NCBI GenBank assembly: GCA_023423995.1
Contig: JAFAEL010000062.1
Coordinates: forward strand, 1 to 42,894
Length of the DNA stretch: 42,894 nt
Reading direction: 5' to 3'
Source: Pseudomonadota bacterium
GTDB taxonomy: Bacteria > Pseudomonadota > Alphaproteobacteria > Rhizobiales > Beijerinckiaceae
Position numbers and translations under genes: made by a program. Shown here piece after piece: positions 8,521 through 17,501 of this stretch (position 1 is its first letter; the number at the start of each line of letters is the position of its first letter). Below the pieces are notes generated by a model. The model worked only from the letters and a program-made list of their open reading frames with translations, had not been told where the DNA came from and searched no databases.

Positions 8521-8538
8521 GAGTGCGGCGGCGCACTC
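8521..8538. promoter_or_regulatory. Perfect palindromic hairpin between divergent genes
   Basis: GAGTGCG-GCGG-CGCACTC is a perfect 7-bp inverted repeat with a 4-base spacer. It lies about 155 bp upstream of cysS and 93 bp upstream of the secreted protein gene. It could be an operator or only a stem-loop; no regulator is assigned. Confidence 0.35.
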
Positions 8539-8631
8539 CCGGAGCGAGACCTGCCACTTAAAGCTTTGTTCATGGCCGCGGGCCAAGAATTTTTGACGAA
8601 GTCAGCCTGTCGGCTTGAGGGGATGTTTACG

Positions 8632-8958
8632 ATGCGTCGCAGGTTGGCCATGCTCGGTCTGGTCGCTTCGGTGCTCTGCGGCGCGACCGTTCTCGGAATG
8701 CCCGAGAGCGTGTCCGGCGAGACCAGCTCGAGCGCCACTTTCGTCATACCGGCCGATGACAGCTACGGCGTCGCCGAATGCAAGACGCCGGAGTGCGGCA
8801 AGGTGGTCGCCGACCAGTGGTGCATGGCGCAGGGCTTCGCCCGCTCCGACTCTTTCGGGGAGACCGACACCATTGAGGTGACCGGCTCGATCCAGGGACG
8901 CCTGCTTCGCGCGAGCCAGTCCGCCAGCCGGCCGATCTCCATCACCTGCAGCCGCTGA
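8632..8958 (+). CDS. Small secreted protein of unknown function
   Basis: 108 aa from ATG 8632; the ribosome site TTGAGGGG ends nine bases before it, and it overlaps a possible ATG at 8623 too closely to serve that one. Signal peptide at residues 1-29 (hydrophobic core AMLGLVASVLCGATVLG). The mature part has the pattern FVIPADDSYGVAEC…C…ADQWCMAQGFA and ends with ITCSR, giving four cysteines that may pair. This resembles a Hyphomicrobiales-restricted family of unnamed periplasmic proteins with a YG-x-AEC and ADxWC core. Function is unknown. Confidence 0.75.
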   Translation: MRRRLAMLGLVASVLCGATVLGMPESVSGETSSSATFVIPADDSYGVAECKTPECGKVVADQWCMAQGFARSDSFGETDTIEVTGSIQGRLLRASQSASRPISITCSR

Positions 8959-8980
8959 GCACCGGGCCTGCGGGCCTCGC

Positions 8981-9499
8981 TCAGCCCTTGATGAAGTCAC
9001 CGCAGCGCTGGACCTCACTCTCCTGCCCCCAGGGCATGATCGGGACGGTCGAGGTGGAGTTCTGAGGCGAGCCCTCGATCACGCGGTCCGAATAGACCAG
9101 ATAGACGAGCACGTTGCGCTTTGCGTCGCAGCCGCGCACGATCTGCATCTTCTTGAAAACGAACGAGCGGCGCTCCGAGAACACGACATCTCCCTGGTCG
9201 AGCTTCGACTTGAACTTGATCGGGCCGACCTGTCGGCAGGCGAGAGAAATCTCGGAACGCTCTTCGGCGAAGCCCAGAGTCCCTTTCACGCCGCCCTTCT
9301 CCGGCACCGTGTAATGACACGCGACGCCCTCGACCTCCGGATCGTCGATCCCGTAGACGGCAAGCTTGTCGTTGGGCGTGAGCGCCCGCCATACGGTCGA
9401 TTTCTTGAAGATCGCATCCGGGCCATCAGCGAGCGCCGGGCCGGCCAACGACAAGCTGGCCGCCAGAGTACCGGCGACACCTACAATCCACGTCCGCAT
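8981..9499 (-). CDS. creA: CreA family periplasmic protein
   Basis: 172 aa. A signal peptide (ending LAGPALAD, about residue 25) is followed by the CreA domain. It shows VYGIDDPEVEGVACHYT, GGVKGTLGFAEE, LACRQVGPI, VVFSERRSFVFKKMQIVR and the highly conserved late block CDAKRNVLVYLVYSDRVIEG followed by GSPQNS and VPIMPWG. CreA is conserved and periplasmic but of unknown biochemical role. I chose ATG 9499, with AGGAGAG just upstream, over the adjacent TTG. It is a single gene here; creBCD are not present. Confidence 0.9.
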   Translation of the reverse strand: MRTWIVGVAGTLAASLSLAGPALADGPDAIFKKSTVWRALTPNDKLAVYGIDDPEVEGVACHYTVPEKGGVKGTLGFAEERSEISLACRQVGPIKFKSKLDQGDVVFSERRSFVFKKMQIVRGCDAKRNVLVYLVYSDRVIEGSPQNSTSTVPIMPWGQESEVQRCGDFIKG

Positions 9500-9613
9500 C
9501 AAACTCTCCTCGTCGACGCGGAATATAGGGAGCCCGGCGAAGCTTCGCAGGAGGCAGGCACCGGAGCCTCGCCGTCCGACCGGATCAGCCTGACGACGAA
9601 AAGATGAGACCCG

Positions 9614-9982
9614 CTAGCCGTCTACGTTGAACGTGTCGACCTCAAGGTGCCAACCATTGCCCAGACGCCGCCACACGACGAGGTATTTTCCAGCGGTGAC
9701 ATCCGGGATTCCCTTACGCCGAAGGCCGAACCGACCGACCTCGCGGGCGCTGCTCTCGCCAAGCGAGGCCACATCGAGAGCGGTCAGATCGATCGCCGCG
9801 ACCTGCTCGAACTGGGTCTTCCAGAAGACCTCGATTCCGGCCTTGCCCCGGATCATCGGCGCGCCCGGCGGAAGGAGCCACGCATCGTCGGTGTAGAGGG
9901 CGGCTACGGCCGCCGCGTCGCCACGGGTAACAGCCTCGCTAAACAGATCGTTTCGGGACTGGATCTGGTCGAGAATGCTCAA
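9614..9982 (-). CDS. SnoaL/NTF2-like protein (DUF4440-type)
   Basis: 122 aa from TTG 9982, which has a GGAGG ribosome site six bases upstream; upstream frame to 10288 is not family-like. The sequence fits a cone-shaped NTF2-like fold: an opening helix (QSRNDLFSEAVTRGDAAAVAA), then LYTDDAWLLPPGAPMIRGK, a helix FWKTQFEQ, and closing strands GKYLVVWRR and WHLEVDTFN. Members act as small hydrolases, isomerases or ligand-binding proteins, so the role here is open. It lies between creA and gltX2, on the same strand. Confidence 0.75.
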   Translation of the reverse strand: MSILDQIQSRNDLFSEAVTRGDAAAVAALYTDDAWLLPPGAPMIRGKAGIEVFWKTQFEQVAAIDLTALDVASLGESSAREVGRFGLRRKGIPDVTAGKYLVVWRRLGNGWHLEVDTFNVDG

Positions 9983-10098
9983 CGTCGCCTCCGTGTCACG
10001 GTGGTGTCGAGACCACCTCAGGAAACGCCCGAACGAGGCAGGAGTCCAGCCTTGCAATAGGCTTGGGCGAACCATTCCGGCCAACGCCGTCCCCTCGG

Positions 10099-11436
10099 CT
10101 AGGCTACCTCGCCGCTCAGCCTTTCCCTCGCGCGCTCCGGGCCGATGAGCGGCAGGAGGACGGCAAGTTCCGGCCCATGATCGAGGCCGGTCAGCGCTAG
10201 GCGCAGCGGCATGAACAGCGCACGCCCCTTCAGGCCGGTCCTCGCCCGGACCGCCTCCGTCCAGGTCTTCCAGGTCGAGCCATCCCATGGCTCGGGCGGC
10301 AGGAGTTCAAGCGCGGCATCGGTCAGGGCCTTGTCGGCGATCTGCGGGGAGACCGGCCCTTCGACGATGCCCCACCAGCGCAGGGCATCCCCGAACCGGG
10401 ACAGGTTCGCCCGAATCGCGTTCCAGAAGGCTTCCCCCCCGCCGATCCGCAGATCCTCGAGGCGCGGCTGGGCCGCTTCATAGGACATCGCGTGGACGAA
10501 CCGCGCGTTCAGGTTGTCGAGCTCCGACTCGTCGAACTTCGCCGGCGCGCGCGAGATGTGGGCGAGGTCGACGAGCGACGCGAGTTCGTCGAGGTCTGCC
10601 ACCGGCCGCACGGCCTCGGAGGAGCCGACGAGCACGGCCAGTGCCGCCACGGCAAGCGGCTCGTACCCCTCCGCCGCCAGCTGGAGCAGCGACAGCGCGC
10701 CTGAACGCTTGGATAGTCCCTCCCCGCTGACAGTCGTCAGGAGGTTGTGGTGGCCGAAGCGGGGCGCCGCTCCGCCCAGTGCCTCGAAGAGCTGGATCTG
10801 CACGCCCGTATTGGTGACGTGGTCCTCGCCGCGCACAACGTCGGTAATCCCGAGCGCGATATCGTCCACGACGGAGGGAAGCGTGTAGAGGTAAGTGCCG
10901 TCCTCGCGCACCAGGACGGGGTCGGAGAGGGAGGCGCAATCCACGTGCGAGGCTCCCCGCACGAGGTCGTCCCAAGCCACGACTCGCGGCTGGAGCCGGA
11001 AACGCCAATGCGGGCGCCGGCCCTGCGCCTCGAGGGCACGCCGGTCCTCCTCCGTCAGTGTGAGAGCGGCCCGGTCGTAGATCGGCGGCTGACCGCGGGC
11101 GAGCTGGATTCGGCGGCGGCGCTCCAACTCCTCCGCTGTCTCGTAACAGGGATAGAGGCGGCCGCTGGCCTTCAGGCGCTCGGCGGCTTCGCCATAGAGG
11201 TCCATCCGGTCCGATTGCCGCACTACGAGGTCGGGGACGATACCGAGCCAGGCGAGGTCGATCTCGGTCTGCTCGGCGTACTCGGCGCGCGAGCGCTCGG
11301 CGTCCGTGTCGTCGAAGCGGAGCACGAAGGTGCCGCCCTGCCGTCGTGCAACGAGCGCGTTCAGGAGCGCCGTGCGAGCATTGCCGATATGGATGAGGCC
11401 CGTCGGCGACGGGGCAAAGCGCAGGACCGGAGACAT
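10099..11436 (-). CDS. gltX: Glutamyl-tRNA synthetase, short GltX2-type
   Basis: 445 aa. It attaches glutamate to tRNA-Glu. HIGH motif is LIHIGNART (His16) after RFAPSPTG; the KMSKS equivalent is GLSKRSGAL. The CP1 region has [20 protein letters not shown] followed by [11 protein letters not shown], as in the second GluRS (GltX2) found in many alphaproteobacteria beside a longer GltX1. In such pairs one enzyme often charges tRNA-Gln with Glu for later amidation, but which one cannot be told here. I start it at ATG 11436 because the frame upstream to 12129 has no GluRS similarity. It forms a minus-strand run with the next gene upstream. Confidence 0.95.
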   Translation of the reverse strand: MSPVLRFAPSPTGLIHIGNARTALLNALVARRQGGTFVLRFDDTDAERSRAEYAEQTEIDLAWLGIVPDLVVRQSDRMDLYGEAAERLKASGRLYPCYETAEELERRRRIQLARGQPPIYDRAALTLTEEDRRALEAQGRRPHWRFRLQPRVVAWDDLVRGASHVDCASLSDPVLVREDGTYLYTLPSVVDDIALGITDVVRGEDHVTNTGVQIQLFEALGGAAPRFGHHNLLTTVSGEGLSKRSGALSLLQLAAEGYEPLAVAALAVLVGSSEAVRPVADLDELASLVDLAHISRAPAKFDESELDNLNARFVHAMSYEAAQPRLEDLRIGGGEAFWNAIRANLSRFGDALRWWGIVEGPVSPQIADKALTDAALELLPPEPWDGSTWKTWTEAVRARTGLKGRALFMPLRLALTGLDHGPELAVLLPLIGPERARERLSGEVA

Positions 11437-11486
11437 GCCGGGGGTGTAGCGACTCGGCGCCTCGCTGTCTCGCCCGTCCGGCGTGG

Positions 11487-12266
11487 TCAGGAGGGCCGGA
11501 ACTCCGAATACCCGTGCACCCGGTGGATATGCGCCTCCCCGCGCCCGATCTCGCCGAAGGGTGCGAGTTGCCAGTCCCAGCTGTCCTCGGGGGGCGGGAG
11601 GCGCTCGTCGCCGATCAGGGTTTCCTGCTCCAGGATCGAGCCGGCGCGGCCGAGAACGCGGTAGGCAACATCCGTCAGAAGGCACACGCGGCAGTGAACG
11701 CGGGCAAGGTCGGCGAGGTGCCAGCTGCTCACGAGCCGTGGAAGATCGGCCGGAAGGTGAGCCGCCCTGTGCGGCCTCCGCTCCAGCCAACGCTCGATTG
11801 CTATCGGGAGCTGGGACAGGATATTGGCCGAGATCACGAGGTCGAGGCTCGGATCTTTCCGCCAGGATGAGAGCGGGTCGGAGCGTCCATCCGCCTCGCC
11901 AGCGAGCCATCCCGCGGCACCGGTAAGGTCTGCCACGACGGGCTCGGCACCAGCGCGGCCCGCCTTCAGTCGTGCAGGGAGAAGATGAACGGCGTCGAGC
12001 AGCACCACGCGCTCGAACTGGGCGGTTAGGAACGCGAGCGGCACATCCCCGATCAACCCCGATCCGAGAACAAGAACCGTCCTCCTGAATTGCAGGCCGG
12101 AGACGGATCGCCTTACGACGTGATGGCACCGTGCCTCATGCGGCCGCCACGCCCGACGCTGCCGGGTGGCGCGCGACCAGATCGCCACCGCATCCCCGAC
12201 CAGCCCGAACCGGCGGAGTTGAGGTGACGTGAGGGCGGTGAGGTTCAAGACCGCCGCAGCGAGCAT
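11487..12266 (-). CDS. Rossmann-like protein of unknown function (possible methyltransferase fold)
   Basis: 259 aa. The middle contains [17 protein letters not shown] followed 12 residues later by VVLLDAVHL, the glycine loop and acidic end of strand 2 of a dinucleotide- or SAM-binding fold. Then [14 protein letters not shown] resembles motif IV/post-IV of class I methyltransferases. The C-terminal part carries [16 protein letters not shown] and a late GYSEFRP. It has no signal peptide. I assign only a putative SAM-dependent fold; catalytic residues are unclear. It ends 50 bp upstream of gltX2 on the same strand, so the two may be cotranscribed. Confidence 0.6.
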   Translation of the reverse strand: MLAAAVLNLTALTSPQLRRFGLVGDAVAIWSRATRQRRAWRPHEARCHHVVRRSVSGLQFRRTVLVLGSGLIGDVPLAFLTAQFERVVLLDAVHLLPARLKAGRAGAEPVVADLTGAAGWLAGEADGRSDPLSSWRKDPSLDLVISANILSQLPIAIERWLERRPHRAAHLPADLPRLVSSWHLADLARVHCRVCLLTDVAYRVLGRAGSILEQETLIGDERLPPPEDSWDWQLAPFGEIGRGEAHIHRVHGYSEFRPS

Positions 12267-12352
12267 CGGGAATGCCGCCGAGATCGGACGATCTGTTCGG
12301 AACCGGTCAAGCTTCCCGAAGTTGAAAAGGCATCTTTGAACGGGAGACAGAC

Positions 12353-12439
12353 ATGCTCAAGGGCGGCCTCCTCTGGCTCATCGGCATACCCCTGCCGATC
12401 ATCATCTTGATTGCGCTGTTCACGAACTGGCTCAGCTGA
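12353..12439 (+). CDS. 28-residue single-span membrane microprotein
   Basis: MLKGGLLWLIGIPLPIIIL continues to FTNWLS, with TGA at 12437. It is almost entirely one transmembrane helix with a central double-proline kink (IPLP), a positive N-terminus (MLK) and aromatic belt residues at both ends. A GGGAG ribosome site lies seven bases before the ATG. A strong terminator follows 31 bp after the stop. Independent ribosome site, composition and terminator support a real gene. Similar very short hydrophobic proteins are widespread in proteobacteria; function unknown. It is divergent from the 11487-12266 gene and convergent with the DAHP synthase gene. Confidence 0.65.
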   Translation: MLKGGLLWLIGIPLPIIILIALFTNWLS

Positions 12440-12470
12440 GCCCAGTTCTTCGCGGCAGCCCACGGAATGG

Positions 12471-12500
12471 AAAAGGGGCGGTGATACACCGCCCCTTTTT
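12471..12500. terminator. Bidirectional Rho-independent terminator
   Basis: AAAAGGGGCGGT-GATAC-ACCGCCCCTTTTT: an 11- to 12-bp stem flanked by A and T tracts, so it can end transcription from both sides. It separates the 28-residue gene (plus) from the DAHP synthase gene (minus). Confidence 0.92.
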
Positions 12501-12507
12501 GTTGATG

Positions 12508-13893
12508 CTACTCGGCAGCCGCGGGGATCGTGATGCCCCGCGCGAGCCGTTCCTGCTTGATGAGCTCGGCGGTCATGAACGCAACTTCCAGCGCCTGCTC
12601 CGCATTGAGCCGCGGATCGCAGAACGTGTGATAGCGGTCGCCGAGATCCTGGTCGGTCACCGCCCGCGCGCCGCCGGTGCATTCGGTGACGTTCTTGCCG
12701 GTCATCTCGAGGTGCACCCCGCCCGCATGCGTGCCTTCGGCCTGATGGACGGCGAAGAATGACTTGATCTCGCCGACCACAAGCTCGAACGGCCGCGTCT
12801 TGTAGCCGTTGCCGGACTTCACGGTGTTGCCGTGCATCGGATCGCATGACCAGATCGGCGTGCGGCCTTCCCGCTTCATCGCGCGAACCAGCGCTGGAAG
12901 GTGCTCGAAGACCTTCGTTGCGCCGAATCGGCAGATGAGCGTCAGCCGACCCGGCTCGCGATCCGGATCGAGGATGTCCGCCAACCTCAGCAGGCCGTCC
13001 GGCGTGAGCGACGGGCCGCATTTCAGGCCGATCGGGTTCTTGATCCCCCGCGCATATTCCACATGGGCGTGGTCAACCTGCCGGGTCCGGTCACCGATCC
13101 AGAGCATGTGGCCGGAAGTGGCGTAGTAGTCGCCGGTCGTCGAATCGACGCGCGTCATTGCCTGCTCGTAGCCGAGCAGCAGCGCCTCGTGGCTCGTGTA
13201 GAAGTCCGTCGTCCGCATCTCCGGGTGGACTTCCGGGTCGATGCCGATCGCCCGCATGAAGGCGAGCGTCTCGGAGATGCGATCGGCCAGCTCTCGATAT
13301 CGGGACGATTGCGCTGAGTCCTTCGCAAAACCCAGCATCCAGCGGTCGACATTGTCGAGGTTGGCGTAGCCGCCGGTCGCAAAGGCGCGCAGCAGGTTCA
13401 GGGTCGCGGCCGATTGCCGGTAAGCCTCGAGTTGCCGACGCGGATCGGGTTCGCGCGCCGCGGCCGTGAACTCGTTGTCATTGATGATGTCGCCGCGGTA
13501 GCTCGGCAACTCGACGCCATCGATCGTCTCGGTCGGGGCGGAGCGCGGCTTTGCAAACTGGCCCGCGATCCGGCCGACCTTCACGACGGGCGAAGCACCC
13601 GCGAAGGTCAGGACCACCGCCATCTGCAGGAAGACGCGAAAGAAGTCGCGGATGTTGTCCGCCGAATGCTCGGCGAAGCTCTCGGCGCAATCCCCGCCCT
13701 GGAGCAGGAATGCCTCGCCGGCCGCGACCTTGCTCAACGCCCGCTTGAGCTTGCGCGCCTCGCCTGCAAAAACGAGCGGCGGAAACCCGGCGAGCTGGGC
13801 CTCGACGGCTCCGAGCGCTTCCTGGTCCGCATAAAACGGCACCTGCTGGATCGGACGTTGCCGCCAGCTGTCAGGTGCCCAACGCTCGTTCAT
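12508..13893 (-). CDS. aroG: Class II 3-deoxy-7-phosphoheptulonate synthase (DAHP synthase)
   Basis: 461 aa. It joins phosphoenolpyruvate and erythrose-4-phosphate, the first step of the shikimate pathway. Class II signatures are [12 protein letters not shown] at the start, [14 protein letters not shown] (metal Cys), [15 protein letters not shown], the E-x-H-P block ending [26 protein letters not shown], then [15 protein letters not shown] with the metal His, [18 protein letters not shown] and [16 protein letters not shown]. Length is normal for the plant/bacterial class II enzyme, distinct from the short AroFGH type. The ATG at 13893 has AGAAGG upstream. It is transcribed alone, ended by the terminator at 12471. 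Confidence 0.97.
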   Translation of the reverse strand: MNERWAPDSWRQRPIQQVPFYADQEALGAVEAQLAGFPPLVFAGEARKLKRALSKVAAGEAFLLQGGDCAESFAEHSADNIRDFFRVFLQMAVVLTFAGASPVVKVGRIAGQFAKPRSAPTETIDGVELPSYRGDIINDNEFTAAAREPDPRRQLEAYRQSAATLNLLRAFATGGYANLDNVDRWMLGFAKDSAQSSRYRELADRISETLAFMRAIGIDPEVHPEMRTTDFYTSHEALLLGYEQAMTRVDSTTGDYYATSGHMLWIGDRTRQVDHAHVEYARGIKNPIGLKCGPSLTPDGLLRLADILDPDREPGRLTLICRFGATKVFEHLPALVRAMKREGRTPIWSCDPMHGNTVKSGNGYKTRPFELVVGEIKSFFAVHQAEGTHAGGVHLEMTGKNVTECTGGARAVTDQDLGDRYHTFCDPRLNAEQALEVAFMTAELIKQERLARGITIPAAAE

Positions 13894-14059
13894 AACCTTC
13901 TCCAGTTCATCTCAGCGGCGCGTGTGGCGCCCGTGAGTAACGGGTGCTTATACATCACAAGACGGCGGGAGCGAGGCTCGGGGAACAGATGATTCCGCTG
14001 TCGCGAAACTGCGCTTCGCCGTAAGAGGCTTTGCACGGAGCAAAGCGGAGAGAACAAGG

Positions 14060-14812
14060 ATGAGCGGATCGGGAAAGATCGCCCTCGTCACAGGAGCAGG
14101 CACTGGCGTCGGCAAGGCGGCATCGCTGGCACTGCTACGGGACGGCTGGTCCGTCGTTCTCTCCGGCCGCCGGCGCGAGCCGCTCGATGAGGTCGCAGCG
14201 CAAGTCGAGCCGGGCCGCACTCTCGTCGTGCCGAGCGACATCACCTTGCCTGACGATGTGGAGAGCCTGTTCCGCCAGACAAGGGAAACCTATGGCCGGC
14301 TCGACCTTTTGTTCAACAATGCCGGCCGCGGAGCGCCCGCCGTACCCATCGAGGACCTGCCGCTCGAAACCTGGCGTGCGGTGGTCGATACGAACCTGAC
14401 CGGCATGTTCCTGTGCACCCAGCACGCGTTCCGGATCATGAAGGATCAGAACCCCCGCGGCGGCCGCATCATCAACAACGGGTCGATCTCGGCCCACGCC
14501 CCGCGGCCCTTCTCGATCGCCTACACGTCGACCAAGCACGCCGTAACCGGGCTGACCAAATCGACTTCGCTGGACGGGCGCGCATATGACATCGCCTGCA
14601 GCCAGATCGACATCGGCAACGCCGACACCGCGATGGGCGGCCGCATGAAGGCCGGAGTGCCGCAGGCGGACGGGTCCATCCGGCCCGAGGCCGTCATGGA
14701 TCCCGACCACGTCGGCAGTGCCATCCTCTACATGGCGTCGCTGCCGCTGGAGGCCAACGTGCAGTTCATGACGATCATGGCGACGAAGATGCCCTTCGTC
14801 GGCCGGGGTTGA
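14060..14812 (+). CDS. SDR-family oxidoreductase
   Basis: 250 aa. Classical short-chain dehydrogenase: cofactor loop [15 protein letters not shown] (residues 11-25), NNAG at the end of strand 4, catalytic Ser in [10 protein letters not shown], and catalytic Tyr/Lys in YTSTK. After strand 2 comes SGRRREP, whose basic residues favour NADP(H). The substrate loop ([21 protein letters not shown]) resembles that of SDRs acting on 3-oxoacyl or hydroxyketo compounds, but the substrate is not predictable. A GGAGA site precedes the ATG. It is convergent with the iron alcohol dehydrogenase, with a palindromic repeat between them. Confidence 0.88.
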   Translation: MSGSGKIALVTGAGTGVGKAASLALLRDGWSVVLSGRRREPLDEVAAQVEPGRTLVVPSDITLPDDVESLFRQTRETYGRLDLLFNNAGRGAPAVPIEDLPLETWRAVVDTNLTGMFLCTQHAFRIMKDQNPRGGRIINNGSISAHAPRPFSIAYTSTKHAVTGLTKSTSLDGRAYDIACSQIDIGNADTAMGGRMKAGVPQADGSIRPEAVMDPDHVGSAILYMASLPLEANVQFMTIMATKMPFVGRG

Positions 14813-14858
14813 AGCACCCTCCACTCCCGTCGGCGCGGGCCGCCACCCAACTTCAGCT

Positions 14859-14886
14859 TGGACCCCGGCTTTCGCCGGGGTGAGCG
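14859..14886. repeat. Palindromic intergenic repeat, family 1 (copy B)
   Basis: TGGACCCCGGCTTTCGCCGGGGTGAGCG: core stem CCCCGGC/GCCGGGG with a TTTC loop (partly pairing). It lies between the convergent SDR and iron alcohol dehydrogenase genes and may also act as a transcription stop. The same unit recurs at 119, 41441 (inverted), 41482, 42376 and 42521 (inverted). Confidence 0.85.
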
Positions 14887-14896
14887 GGATCGGGCT

Positions 14897-16027
14897 CTAC
14901 ATCGTCTCGCGCATCATCTGCAGGTAATCCGCCGCCTTCACTGGCCTCGGATTCGTCGGCGTCGAGTGATCGAGCTCCGCCTTTTTTGCCATCTCGGGCA
15001 GAACCGCTTCCGGAACGCCCATCTCGCCCAGGGTCTTCGGCATGCCGATTCGGGCGTTCAACCCATCGACATAACCGGCGAGGTCCGCATCGGCAGGCAG
15101 GCCCATAGCTAGCGCCAGGCGCGCATATTTCTCGTCAGCCGAGCCCACGTTGTAGCGCAGGACGGGCGGCAGAAGCACCGCGTTCAGCGTACCGTGGTGG
15201 AGCGCCGGGTGCTTCAGCGAGCCCAGCGCGTGTGAAAGCCCGTGCACCGCGCCGAGGCCCTTCTGGAAGCACATGCCGCCCTGAAGCGCGCCCATCATCA
15301 GCTCGGAGCGGGCCCCGCGGTCCTGCCCGTTGGCCACCGCCTTCTCCAGGTTCCGGACGATGCGCCCTGCCCCGTCGAGCGCGATGGCGTCGGCGGGCGG
15401 GTTGAAACGCGGGGAGAGGAAGGTCTCGATGCAGTGCGAGAGCGCGTCCATACCGGTCGCCGCCGTCAGCCGAGGCGGCAGCCCGAGTGTCAGATCCGGC
15501 TCGCAGATCGCGCGCTTCGGGATGAGGTGTGGGCTGATGAGGCCCACCTTCCGGCCATCGGCCAGGTTCATGAGCGCGGCACGGCCGACCTCGCTGCCCG
15601 TGCCCGCGGTCGTCGGGATGGCGATGACCGGAGCGACCGCCGCCGTGATCAGCGGAATGCCACCATCGATCGCGGCATAGCGCGCGAGCGGCCCCGGATG
15701 GGTCGCAAGGATCGACACGGCCTTAGCCAGGTCGATCGGCGATCCGCCGCCAAACCCGATCAGGCCGTCGCACCTCTCGGTGAGATACGTCTCGACGGCC
15801 GCGAGGGTGGCCGCCTCCGTCGGATTCGAGGGTACCTCGTCGAACACGATGGCAGCCATTCCGGGCGGCAGCACCGCGAGCAGTCGGTCGAGCAGGCCCG
15901 TCGCGGCCACGCCCTTGTCCGTCACGATGAGCGGCCGGGTGATCCCGAGCGCCGCGAAGTCCTCGGGCAGTTCCGTCAGGACGCCGTCGCCGAAGCGGAT
16001 TGTCGTCAGGTAAGTGATGAGCGCCAT
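14897..16027 (-). CDS. Iron-containing (group III) alcohol dehydrogenase
   Basis: 376 aa. The N-terminal NAD(P)-binding part has LIVTDKGV, then GFGGGSPIDLAKAV (pyrophosphate loop) and IPTTAGTGSEVGRAALM. The metal site shows Asp and His in PADAIALDGAGR region and GMDALSHCIETFLSP, then HGLSHALG and HHGTLNAVLLPPVLRYN. This is the Fe-ADH superfamily, which includes 1,3-propanediol, lactaldehyde, 4-hydroxybutyrate and maleylacetate reductases; the substrate is open. I start it at ATG 16027 (AGGA upstream). It lies 13 bp downstream of gor on the same strand, so the two are probably cotranscribed. Confidence 0.9.
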   Translation of the reverse strand: MALITYLTTIRFGDGVLTELPEDFAALGITRPLIVTDKGVAATGLLDRLLAVLPPGMAAIVFDEVPSNPTEAATLAAVETYLTERCDGLIGFGGGSPIDLAKAVSILATHPGPLARYAAIDGGIPLITAAVAPVIAIPTTAGTGSEVGRAALMNLADGRKVGLISPHLIPKRAICEPDLTLGLPPRLTAATGMDALSHCIETFLSPRFNPPADAIALDGAGRIVRNLEKAVANGQDRGARSELMMGALQGGMCFQKGLGAVHGLSHALGSLKHPALHHGTLNAVLLPPVLRYNVGSADEKYARLALAMGLPADADLAGYVDGLNARIGMPKTLGEMGVPEAVLPEMAKKAELDHSTPTNPRPVKAADYLQMMRETM

Positions 16028-16040
16028 GATGTCCTGAGCC

Positions 16041-17432
16041 TCAGCCGACCGCGACCGGTCGTTTGGTGACGAAGGGCGTCCGCATGGTGACGAGTTCCTC
16101 GGCAGCCGTGGGGTGAACCGCGACCGTCCGGTCAAAATCGGCCTTCGTTGCCCCCATCGAAACCGCGACACCCGCGAGCTGGATCATCTCGCCCGCATGC
16201 TCGCCGACCACGTGCACCCCGAGCACCTTGTCGGTCTCGGCGTGAACGACGAGCTTCATCAGCACCTGCTCGCTCCGGCCCGACAGGGTGGCCTTCATGG
16301 GCCGGAAGCTTGCCTTGTAGATGATCACGTTCTGATCGCCATAGAGGCGTCGCGCGGCCTCCTCGCCGTGCCCGACGGTCCCGATTTCCGGAGTGGAGAA
16401 CACGGCCGTCGGGATGAGCTCGTGCTCGACGAGAGAAGGCTTGCCGCCGAAAAGCGTATCGGCGAACGCATGCCCCTCGCGGATGGCGACGGGCGTGAGG
16501 TTCGCCCGGTTCGTCACGTCGCCGACTGCCGAAATCGAGGGAACGGAGGTGCGCGAATAGCCGTCCACCGGGATCGCGCCGACCATGTCGAGCTCGATCC
16601 CCACCTTCTCCAGCCCGAGATGCCGCGTATTGGGACGGCGTCCGGTCGCCACGAGGACCTGGTCCGTTTCCAGCACCTGCCCGTCTGAGAGTGTCACGGC
16701 AATGCAGTCATCCCGACGCTCGAGGCGCTCGAGCATGACGCCGAGGCGCAAGTCGATCCCGCGCTCCGCATAGGCCTTGCCTAGAGCTTCGCGCACATCC
16801 TCGTCGAAACCGCGCAGGAGCCTTTCGCCTCGGTGCAGCAGCGAGGTGCGGGATCCGAGTCCGTGGAACACGCCCGCGAACTCGACCGCGATATACCCCC
16901 CACCCACCACCAGGATGCGCGGTGGCAGTTTCTCGAGCTCGAACACCTCGTTGGAGGTGATGGCGAGATCCCCGCCGGGGATTGGGGGCTCCATGGTGGG
17001 ATGCGCACCGACCGCGATGAGGATGTGGCCAGCACGGACCGTACGGCCCGACGTGACCAGCCGCACCGTGTTGGCATCCTCGATGACCGCGCGCTCGCTG
17101 AAGGTCGCGACCTTCGAGCCTTCGAGCAGGGCGCCGTAGATCCGCTCCAGCCGGCTGATCTCGGCATCACGGTTTGCCTTGAGCGTCGCCCAGTCGAACC
17201 GGGTCTCGCCGACCTGCCAGCCGAAGCCGGCCGCATCCGCGAACTCCTCCCGGAAACGGCTCGCATAGACCATCAGCTTCTTCGGCACGCAGCCGCGGAT
17301 CACGCAGGTGCCACCGAACCGGTACTCCTCTGCGATAGCGACCTTGGCGCCATGGCCTGCCGCGATCCGGGCGGCGCGGACGCCTCCCGAGCCCGCCCCT
17401 ATGACGAAAAGATCGACGTCGAAATCAGCCAT
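16041..17432 (-). CDS. gor: Glutathione-disulfide reductase
   Basis: 463 aa flavoprotein reducing oxidised glutathione with NADPH. FAD loop GAGSGGVRAAR begins at residue 12; the redox disulfide is Cys43/Cys48 in GGTCVIRGCVPKK. The NADPH site has GGGYIAVEFAGVFHGLG and an Arg-rich strand end LLHRGERLLRGFD, as expected for NADPH rather than NADH. Late FAD motif SAVGDVTNR and the dimer-interface VAVHPTAAEE with the catalytic His are present. It lies 69 bp downstream of lpdA and just upstream of the iron alcohol dehydrogenase. In many relatives gor is next to rpiA; here it is about 12 kb away. Confidence 0.96.
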   Translation of the reverse strand: MADFDVDLFVIGAGSGGVRAARIAAGHGAKVAIAEEYRFGGTCVIRGCVPKKLMVYASRFREEFADAAGFGWQVGETRFDWATLKANRDAEISRLERIYGALLEGSKVATFSERAVIEDANTVRLVTSGRTVRAGHILIAVGAHPTMEPPIPGGDLAITSNEVFELEKLPPRILVVGGGYIAVEFAGVFHGLGSRTSLLHRGERLLRGFDEDVREALGKAYAERGIDLRLGVMLERLERRDDCIAVTLSDGQVLETDQVLVATGRRPNTRHLGLEKVGIELDMVGAIPVDGYSRTSVPSISAVGDVTNRANLTPVAIREGHAFADTLFGGKPSLVEHELIPTAVFSTPEIGTVGHGEEAARRLYGDQNVIIYKASFRPMKATLSGRSEQVLMKLVVHAETDKVLGVHVVGEHAGEMIQLAGVAVSMGATKADFDRTVAVHPTAAEELVTMRTPFVTKRPVAVG

Positions 17433-17501
17433 GTCTCACCTGAAGCCGCGCGAGAGAGCCCGCGCGGAATGAAGCCCAGCCCGCCCGCGGAACGCGACGG
17501 C

